In this document: piece by piece, positions 1-4,012 of the stretch
Position numbering within the stretch: position 1 is the stretch's first letter
How the letters are laid out: each line of letters begins with the position of its first letter
Source of the DNA: Pseudomonadota bacterium
GTDB taxonomy: Bacteria > Pseudomonadota > Alphaproteobacteria > Rickettsiales > SXRF01
Direction: 5' to 3'
Assembly: GCA_028873275.1 (NCBI GenBank)
Contig: JAGWLJ010000131.1
Span: 1-5,063, forward strand
DNA: 5,063 nucleotides
Position numbers and translations under genes: made by a program
The notes under the pieces: generated by a model
Databases searched by the model: none
Told to the model about the DNA's origin: nothing
Seen by the model: only the letters and a program-made list of their open reading frames with translations

Positions 1-1216
1 GCTCGCGGGCTTTGCGCGCCGCTTCGCGTGCCACCGCCGCCTCGATGATCTTGCCGATGACGGTCTTGGCGTCCTGCGGATGCTCTTCCATCCACTGCGC
101 CAGCTTCTCATAAACATAGCTCTCGACCACCGGCCGCACTTCCGACGACACCAGCTTGTCCTTGGTCTGCGATGAGAATTTCGGGTCCGGAACTTTCACC
201 GAGACGATGCAGGTCAGCCCTTCGCGCGCATCGTCGCCGGTAATGGCCACTTTCTCTTTCTTGGCCATGCCGGATTCGTCGTAATATTTGTTGATGGCGC
301 GGGTCAGCGCGGCGCGATAGCCGATCAGATGCGTGCCGCCATCGCGTTGGCGGATGTTGTTGGTGAAGGTCAGCACGTTTTCGTGATAGGAGTCGTTCCA
401 CTGCATGGCCACCTCGACGCCGATGCCGCTCTGTTCGCCCTTGATCATGATGGTCGGGTGCAGCGCCGTCTTGCTCTTGTCGAGATACTGCACATAGGCT
501 TCCGTGCCGCCCTCGTAATAAAATTCGGCCTGCGCGGCCGGATCGGTGCGGAAATCAGTGAGCTTGATGCGCACGCCGGAATTGAGGAAGGCCAGCTCGC
601 GCAGCCGATGCTCGACGGTGGCGAAATCGAATTCGGTTTTGGTAAAGGTTTCCGGCGAGGGCAGGAAGGTGACGCTGGTGCCTTTTTTCTCCGGCGCGTC
701 GCCGGTGATTTTCAAATGCTCCTTGGTGTCGCCATGCTCGAAGCGGGCCTCATATTGTTTGGCATTGCGCCAGATGGTGAGATTGAGCCAGATGGAGAGC
801 GCATTGACCACCGACACGCCGACGCCGTGCAGCCCGCCCGAAACCTTATAGGAATTCTGGTCGAACTTGCCGCCGGCATGCAGCTGCGTCATGATGACTT
901 CCGCCGCCGACACGCCTTCGCCCTCATGAATATCGACGGGAATGCCGCGGCCATTGTCGGTCACCGTGCACGAGCCGTCGGCGTTGAGGCTGACCTCCAC
1001 CAGGTCGCAATAGCCGGCCAGCGCCTCGTCGATGGCGTTGTCCACCACTTCGTAAATCATGTGGTGCAGGCCGGAGCCGTCATCGGTGTCGCCGATATAC
1101 ATGCCCGGGCGTTTGCGCACCGCCTCGAGGCCCTTCAGGACCTTAATCGACTCGGCGCCGTAATCTTTCGCTGCTTCTTCTGCGGTCATTTTTTTCAATT
1201 CTGCGGTTGCGGTCAT
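1..1216 (-). CDS. gyrB: DNA gyrase subunit B, N-terminal half (3' end outside window)
   Basis: ATPase subunit of type II topoisomerase gyrase, which with GyrA introduces negative supercoils into DNA using ATP in the cytoplasm. The 405 visible codons cover the whole N-terminal ATPase and transducer region. Seen: KVLKGLEAVRKRPGMYIG at about 26-42; GHKL N-box with E56 and N60 (EVVDN); DNGRGIP with D87; glycine-rich lid GGLHGVGVSVVNALS at about 127-141; an arginine at 150 that aligns with the novobiocin-contacting Arg136 of E. coli; and QTKDKL with K352, the transducer lysine contacting ATP. The TOPRIM and GyrA-binding parts lie outside the window. The start at 1216 is supported by AGGGA 4 nt upstream, which overlaps the stop of the preceding gene, and by the copied gyrB fragment at 2083-2142 that begins at the same ATG. 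A second in-frame ATG occurs at codon 10. The first 20 codons lie before the conserved domain. Confidence 0.97.
   Translation of the reverse strand, partial: MTATAELKKMTAEEAAKDYGAESIKVLKGLEAVRKRPGMYIGDTDDGSGLHHMIYEVVDNAIDEALAGYCDLVEVSLNADGSCTVTDNGRGIPVDIHEGEGVSAAEVIMTQLHAGGKFDQNSYKVSGGLHGVGVSVVNALSIWLNLTIWRNAKQYEARFEHGDTKEHLKITGDAPEKKGTSVTFLPSPETFTKTEFDFATVEHRLRELAFLNSGVRIKLTDFRTDPAAQAEFYYEGGTEAYVQYLDKSKTALHPTIMIKGEQSGIGVEVAMQWNDSYHENVLTFTNNIRQRDGGTHLIGYRAALTRAINKYYDESGMAKKEKVAITGDDAREGLTCIVSVKVPDPKFSSQTKDKLVSSEVRPVVESYVYEKLAQWMEEHPQDAKTVIGKIIEAAVAREAARKARE
1157..1216 (-). repeat. gyrB 5' end, direct-repeat partner of the stub at 2083-2142
   Basis: The first 60 nt of intact gyrB match positions 2142-2083 at 57 of 60 bases by direct reading, in the same orientation and 926 bp apart. 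The similarity begins at the ATG. Upstream, the two copies follow different genes and align poorly. Confidence 0.9.
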
Positions 1217-1220
1217 AATA

Positions 1221-1225
1221 TCCCT
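1221..1225 (-). promoter_or_regulatory. Shine-Dalgarno of gyrB overlapping the upstream stop codon
   Basis: AGGGA on the minus strand sits 4 nt before the gyrB ATG and overlaps the TAG stop of the 239-aa gene (1226-1224). This suggests that gyrB translation is coupled to that gene. It also helps fix the gyrB start at 1216. Confidence 0.6.
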
Positions 1226-1943
1226 AATTCAGCTCCCGCTCATTTAAAATAGCAGGGTTAAATCCTAATTCTTTTACCATCATTCCTAAAAAATCTTTCT
1301 TAGCCTTGCTTATTATTTCTCTTTTCGCATTGTCGCCTAATTGCTCTACGCCATGCGCCTCGATTTCCGTTTCGATGCGCTGCTGTAATAACTGCTCCAG
1401 AGGCTTCAATGCTTCCTTATAAAACGCATCGGATAGCGTCGTTTTTCTGCGCTCTCCAGCTTCGTAAAGCTTCTGGCTAAAAAGCAGATACTCGTATCCG
1501 ACCTGGTCCGTCGTCATTTCCTCCATTTCATTCAGCGCCGCAACCGTATCTTCCACCTGTGACGCAAGCATTGCCTTCACTGCCGGACCGCCTTTTTGAT
1601 ACGCAGTTGAAATATCGAACATGCTCATGAATCTCGGGACTATGTAAGGTATCGCTTCATGTGTTTCCGGATGCCCTGCAAAGACATCATTCATCGCCCA
1701 CATTACATCGCCACGAGAGATGGATTCTTTACCAGAAAGCTTTTGTATCAGATGCTCAGCATATAACCGTTCGGTATCATTCTGTTTTTGCGTATTCTCA
1801 CTGTAATGTCGATATCTAGGATTAGCCGTAGAAGGCAAAGGTGGATGCGCCGTGTCCTCGAGTTGAATGATAAAGTCGCGAAGATACTGTCCTGAGACAG
1901 ATTCATTCCAATCCGGCTGCTCTTCTCTCGCAGTTGCAACCAT
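1224..1943 (-). CDS. Unknown helical protein in the recF-gyrB slot (cargo Y, 239 aa)
   Basis: I do not recognise the family. The product is predicted to be soluble: there is no signal peptide or hydrophobic segment long enough to cross the membrane. After a polar, proline-containing N-terminus (about 1-55) it looks mainly alpha-helical and charged, with heptad-like stretches near LKPLEQLLQQRIETEIEAHG and a basic/acidic C-terminal helix ending LGFNPAILNERELN. The longest ORF begins at 1967, but that ATG lies inside the decayed recF tail, which ends at 1951. The ATG at 1943 is preferred because it lies 7 nt after the position of the ancestral recF stop, matching the 8-nt gap between intact recF and the 58-aa gene. 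Only weak, distant purine-rich ribosome-site candidates (GGTGGGA) precede it, so the start is uncertain. GC looks lower than in the flanking core genes. The stop lies 7 nt from gyrB, so the gene is probably co-transcribed with it. A long uninterrupted frame with sensible amino-acid composition argues that it is real. Confidence 0.75.
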   Translation of the reverse strand: MVATAREEQPDWNESVSGQYLRDFIIQLEDTAHPPLPSTANPRYRHYSENTQKQNDTERLYAEHLIQKLSGKESISRGDVMWAMNDVFAGHPETHEAIPYIVPRFMSMFDISTAYQKGGPAVKAMLASQVEDTVAALNEMEEMTTDQVGYEYLLFSQKLYEAGERRKTTLSDAFYKEALKPLEQLLQQRIETEIEAHGVEQLGDNAKREIISKAKKDFLGMMVKELGFNPAILNERELN

Positions 1944-1950
1944 TGTACTA

Positions 1951-2082
1951 CTATCCCACCCTTCCATTCTCTATTCCAAAAAACTGCGCTTTCCCCTGTA
2001 TTCCCTCGAATAATTCCATATCCGCCCCAGTCATCCAGACTTGCGCCCAATCTGGCGGATTTATTCGAATAACTCAAGCCTT
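1951..2082 (-). pseudogene. Decayed duplicate of the recF 3' end
   Basis: From GGCTTGAG at 2080 to TAG at 1951 this stretch aligns base for base with the last 131 nt of intact recF (2882-2752), at roughly 80% identity counted by eye, and both copies end at the aligned TAG. It encodes the RecF C-terminal signature (GAQVWMTG, then LFEG.QGKAQFF..ENGRV) but is broken by an in-frame TAA (2067-2065) and a 1-base deletion at CAGATTGG. It also lacks 3 nt of the AAGAAGG found in recF. Its end, KAQFFGIENGRVG, looks at least as typical of alphaproteobacterial RecF as the intact copy's ending. It may therefore be the original tail displaced by an incoming fragment. There is no ATPase core here and no function is expected. 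Confidence 0.88.
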
Positions 2083-2142
2083 GCCGTAATATTTCGCTGC
2101 TTCCTCTACGGTCATTTTTTTCAATTCTGCGGTTGCGGTCAT
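2083..2142 (-). pseudogene. Truncated duplicate of the gyrB 5' end
   Basis: Sixty bases starting at ATG match the first 60 nt of gyrB with 3 differences, encoding MTATAELKKMT followed by VEEAAKYYG. The match stops at CGGC, where the sequence switches to recF 3' material. The frame runs on for two codons into that material and stops at TGA (2076-2074), giving a possible 22-residue peptide. The ATG overlaps the stop of the 135-aa gene as ATGA, with AAGG two bases upstream, so the peptide could be translated by coupling. No ATPase motif is included, so this is a remnant, not a functional gyrB. It indicates that the 135-aa gene once lay directly upstream of a complete gyrB. Confidence 0.9.
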
Positions 2143-2546
2143 AACCTTCTAGAATCCCCATCCATGTTATTAGCCCTAGTGGTATTTTCTGCTCCTACCC
2201 ATCCTGTGGCTTGAATAAGGGACTGTTCCTCTGGCTCCTTCAGCCTATCCAAAACCAATGGCCCTTCACGATCGACCAAGAGCCTTAAATTCGCCTTCAT
2301 ATTCTCTAATTCCTGGCCGGTTATTTTATTTGACTTAGGAATAGAGAATCCCCCCACACCCAAACTTGAGTGACGGTAGAATGGTTTCGCTTGATCGCGC
2401 CCTCCCGAGTGGCTTTTTTTTATCTCTTGAGATTTATTTTTGTAGCCTAGTTTTTTCAATATCTTTAATGCATCATCTTTATTCAATTCTGTTAGCGTGT
2501 CTGCCAGCATGCCTTGTACCATCGCATAGTAATCTTTTTTAGACAT
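2139..2546 (-). CDS. Unknown 135-aa protein (cargo X, second gene)
   Basis: Family not recognised. The N-terminal third (MSKKDYYAMVQGMLADTL onward to about residue 40) looks like two short helices rich in lysine and leucine. It is followed by a glycine/serine-rich polar linker (about 44-70) and a charged helix (about 76-105, including LRLLVDREGPLVLDRLKEPE). No membrane segment or signal peptide is visible. AGGAG at 2559-2555, 8 nt before the ATG, is a good ribosome site. The gene lies 20 nt after the 58-aa ORF and ends in an ATGA overlap with the gyrB stub, so the pair forms a compact cassette between recF and a former gyrB start. An A8 run (sense strand, about codons 42-45) lies in the coding sequence. 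GC is clearly lower than in recF. A real but uncharacterised gene is likely; its role cannot be read from the sequence. Confidence 0.72.
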   Translation of the reverse strand: MSKKDYYAMVQGMLADTLTELNKDDALKILKKLGYKNKSQEIKKSHSGGRDQAKPFYRHSSLGVGGFSIPKSNKITGQELENMKANLRLLVDREGPLVLDRLKEPEEQSLIQATGWVGAENTTRANNMDGDSRRL

Positions 2547-2554
2547 GCGCTACA

Positions 2555-2559
2555 CTCCT
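2555..2559 (-). promoter_or_regulatory. Shine-Dalgarno of the 135-aa gene
   Basis: A canonical AGGAG lies 8 nt upstream of the ATG at 2546, in the 20-nt gap after the 58-aa gene. It supports both the start and the reality of the 135-aa ORF. Confidence 0.65.
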
Positions 2560-2566
2560 AGTATCA

Positions 2567-2743
2567 TTACCGTGAACGGCGTCCGGCTTTTTTCTCAGCA
2601 TTCCGTTGTGCTTCCTCTTTTCTTGTCTGTTCGACCATTTTTTTGAATCGATCTTCAGAGCTTTGAAAAGCTGGATCATGAAGCACTGCTTCAGCCCATT
2701 TTTTAACTCCGGGATCTTTGGGATACAAACTCCGGCGTGCCAC
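2567..2743 (-). CDS. Unknown small basic protein, 58 aa, GTG start (cargo X, first gene)
   Basis: A short ORF starting at GTG directly after recF. Its product begins MARRSLYPKDPGVKKWAEAV, continues through HDPAFQSSEDRFKKMVEQ and ends in a basic tail (EKKAGRRSR). By count it has 16 Lys/Arg and 9 Asp/Glu, so it is basic and mostly helical. Evidence that it is real: AGGAG (2753-2749) lies 5 nt before the GTG, the composition is protein-like, and it sits in series with the 135-aa gene. An overlapping frame starting at TTG 2745 gives an irregular sequence and is rejected. The AGGAG overlaps the recF stop codon, implying coupled translation. Family unknown. The basic tail might contact nucleic acid or a partner protein, which is only a guess. 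Confidence 0.7.
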   Translation of the reverse strand: MARRSLYPKDPGVKKWAEAVLHDPAFQSSEDRFKKMVEQTRKEEAQRNAEKKAGRRSR

Positions 2744-2748
2744 AAATT

Positions 2749-2753
2749 CTCCT
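2749..2753 (-). promoter_or_regulatory. Shine-Dalgarno deciding the GTG start at 2743
   Basis: AGGAG followed by AATTT and GTG. It straddles the recF TAG (2754-2752), linking translation of the 58-aa gene to recF. It favours the GTG frame over the ATG/TTG frames in this stretch. Confidence 0.7.
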
Positions 2754-2882
2754 ATATTACAGTACCATTTTCTACTCGAAGATACTGCGCTTTCTCCTGC
2801 ATTTCCTCGAATAATTTTACATCGGTTCCGGTCATCCAGACTTGCGCGCCAATCTGGCAGATTTCCTCGAACAACTCAAGCC
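2752..2882 (-). repeat. recF 3' tail, direct-repeat partner of 1951-2080
   Basis: The last 131 nt of intact recF (residues about 368-410) are repeated in the same orientation 802 bp downstream with about 80% identity and one 1-bp gap. Base composition drops in this tail compared with the recF body. The same is true of the remnant, so the low GC by itself does not show which copy is foreign. Confidence 0.85.
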
Positions 2883-3984
2883 TTCTTGCCGCATCCAGAT
2901 GCGCCGCCACCTCATCCAGAAGCAGCAGCGGAACGACGCCGTGACGCTCGCGGCCGGAGCGCGCCTGCGCCAGCAGAATTGATAACAATAGCGCCTTCTG
3001 CTCGCCGGTCGAGCAGGAATCGGCAGGCATTTGTTTTTCCAGATGAATTACGCGCATCTCGCTGCGGTGTGGGCCTGAGAGCGCCCGCCCGGCGGCGCCG
3101 TCCTGCCCCCTGCCCGCCCGCAATGCCGCCCTGAAATTCTCCTCCACCGCCAGCGCCGCCTGGCCGGCCTTCAACCCGTCTTCGATCAGGCCATGAATGT
3201 CCATATGCCCTTTGGGAAAAGACAGGGTGGAAGCGGCGGCCGAATGATTGATCTGCTCGCAGGCCAAAAGCCGCGCCGCAGCAATGGCGGCTCCGGTTTC
3301 CGCCATGGTCTGCTCCAGCGCATCGAGCCACGCCGCGTCAGCGCGGCCCAGCGCCAGCAGCTTGTTGCGCTCACGCATGGCGAATTCGTATTCGTTGATG
3401 CGCGAGGCATGCTCGGCATCGAAACTATAGACCAGCCGGTCGAGGAATTTGCGCGCCGCCGAGCTGCCTTCGTTGAACAGCTGCTCCATCTGCGGCGTCA
3501 GCCACAGCACGGAGAGATGCCGTGCCAACTCGGCCTGCGAGCGCGCCGGCTTGCCGTCGATTTTGACAATGCGCTGTTCGGTTTCGCCTGCCTCCGGATC
3601 GCGCCCGGTGCCGATTTTTATCTCGCCCTGCATGCCGTTGACGCAGGTGGTAATAGCCCAGGTATCGGGCATCGGGTATCGGGTATCAGAATGAAATTTT
3701 TCTGATTCCTGATTCCTGATACCTGATTCCCGAAAATCCATCTCCGACAGTTTTGCCCGCCGCAGCCCGCGCCCCGGCACAAGCAGAGAGATCGCCTCGA
3801 GGATATTGGTCTTGCCGGCACCGTTGCGGCCGGTCAGCACCACGGGAGCGGAAGTCAGCTCAACGCGGGCCGAAGCATAATTGCGAAAGTGGTGGAGAGA
3901 GAGGGAGGAGAGTGAAAGCACGTCATACCGGCGGGAGCCGGTATGACGTGTCTCAATTTGCTCTATGATCGCATGTGGCATCAT
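2752..3984 (-). CDS. recF: DNA replication and repair protein RecF, carrying two repeat-derived segments
   Basis: SMC-like ATPase that works with RecO and RecR to load RecA at gapped DNA and stalled forks. Seen: FRNY at 33-36; Walker A GRNGAGKT at 52-59; GRGLRRAKL at 71-79; ABC signature STGEQK at 325-330; Walker B LLLLDE at 353-358 followed by VAAHLD; conserved C-terminal GAQVWMTGTD. The product is 410 aa, longer than usual (E. coli RecF is 357). The excess is explained by about 24 residues (about 85-108) encoded by a heptamer palindrome and about 21 N-terminal residues encoded by a palindromic repeat; without them it is about 365 aa. The start is uncertain. ATG 3984 (or 3981) gives the long form. 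GTG 3921 gives MLSLSSLSLHHFRNY, which fits the normal family N-terminus better but has a weak ribosome site. The last 43 residues may come from a recombination event. The gene lies 28 nt after dnaN, as in many bacterial operons. Confidence 0.95.
   Translation of the reverse strand: MMPHAIIEQIETRHTGSRRYDVLSLSSLSLHHFRNYASARVELTSAPVVLTGRNGAGKTNILEAISLLVPGRGLRRAKLSEMDFRESGIRNQESEKFHSDTRYPMPDTWAITTCVNGMQGEIKIGTGRDPEAGETEQRIVKIDGKPARSQAELARHLSVLWLTPQMEQLFNEGSSAARKFLDRLVYSFDAEHASRINEYEFAMRERNKLLALGRADAAWLDALEQTMAETGAAIAAARLLACEQINHSAAASTLSFPKGHMDIHGLIEDGLKAGQAALAVEENFRAALRAGRGQDGAAGRALSGPHRSEMRVIHLEKQMPADSCSTGEQKALLLSILLAQARSGRERHGVVPLLLLDEVAAHLDAARRLELFEEICQIGAQVWMTGTDVKLFEEMQEKAQYLRVENGTVI
3661..3730. 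repeat. 70-bp heptameric palindrome inserted in frame in recF
   Basis: Two 30-nt arms (3661-3690 and 3701-3730) flank a 10-nt AT-rich loop. Each arm is built of 7-bp units: GGTATCG/GGCATCG type on one side and CTGATTC/CTGATAC type on the other. The arms are reverse complements at 23 of 30 positions, and some of the mismatches would be G-U pairs in RNA. The recF frame passes through as SGIRNQESEKFHSDTRYP and neighbours, which is unlike any RecF segment I know. The insertion falls between the LRRAKLSEMDF strand and the WAITTCVNG strand, where a surface loop is plausible. It resembles Rickettsia palindromic elements in behaviour; the family assignment is unknown. Confidence 0.85.
3919..3950. repeat. 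Perfect 14-bp inverted repeat at the recF start
   Basis: Arms CACGTCATACCGGC and GCCGGTATGACGTG are exact reverse complements around a 4-nt loop. The element encodes HTGSRRYDV if recF starts at 3984. It includes the candidate GTG start (3921-3919) at its 3' end in the sense direction. In mRNA it would form a strong hairpin that could hide that start. There is no following U-tract, so it is not a typical terminator. Confidence 0.85.
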
Positions 3985-3986
3985 GG

Positions 3987-4006
3987 ATTCCCGCCTTCAC
4001 GGGAAT
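3987..4006. repeat. Short hairpin repeat between dnaN and recF
   Basis: ATTCCCG and CGGGAAT form a 7-bp stem around a 6-nt loop. The element fills most of the 28-nt dnaN-recF gap. In the sense direction it reads GTCATTCCCG...CGGGAATCC, a dispersed-repeat pattern common in proteobacterial intergenic DNA. Its CGTCAT end (4010-4005) pairs in sense with the ATGACG end of the 3919-3950 palindrome, so the two may be the ends of one element of about 90 bp. No U-tract follows, so a terminator is unlikely. Confidence 0.7.
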
Positions 4007-4012
4007 GACGGA

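Noticed and set aside
329..1252. Long plus-strand ORF of 307 codons opposite gyrB
   Set aside because: It is antisense to clear GyrB ATPase sequence with all the motifs; a GC-rich codon shadow with no sensible start context.
1748..2161. Minus-strand ORF of 137 codons crossing the two stubs
   Set aside because: It runs through the gyrB and recF remnants out of their natural frames and into the 239-aa gene out of frame; arginine/serine-rich shadow composition.
2539..2745. 68-codon frame starting at TTG behind recF
   Set aside because: The GTG frame 2 nt downstream has the well-placed AGGAG and a far more protein-like sequence.
1217..2751. Insertion sequence or integrase-driven element between recF and gyrB
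   Set aside because: No transposase or integrase, no terminal inverted repeats, no attachment-site pattern; the edges are gene fragments joined at a microhomology.
2606..3705. Plus-strand ORFs opposite recF and the 58-aa gene
   Set aside because: Antisense shadows of RecF and its neighbour; low-complexity Arg/Ala/Pro-rich translations.
3661..3730. Heptamer repeats as a CRISPR array
   Set aside because: The units are 7 bp with no spacers and form a palindrome; not a CRISPR layout.
3987..4006. Hairpin after dnaN as a rho-independent terminator
   Set aside because: There is no U-tract after the stem in the direction of transcription, and recF starts immediately downstream.
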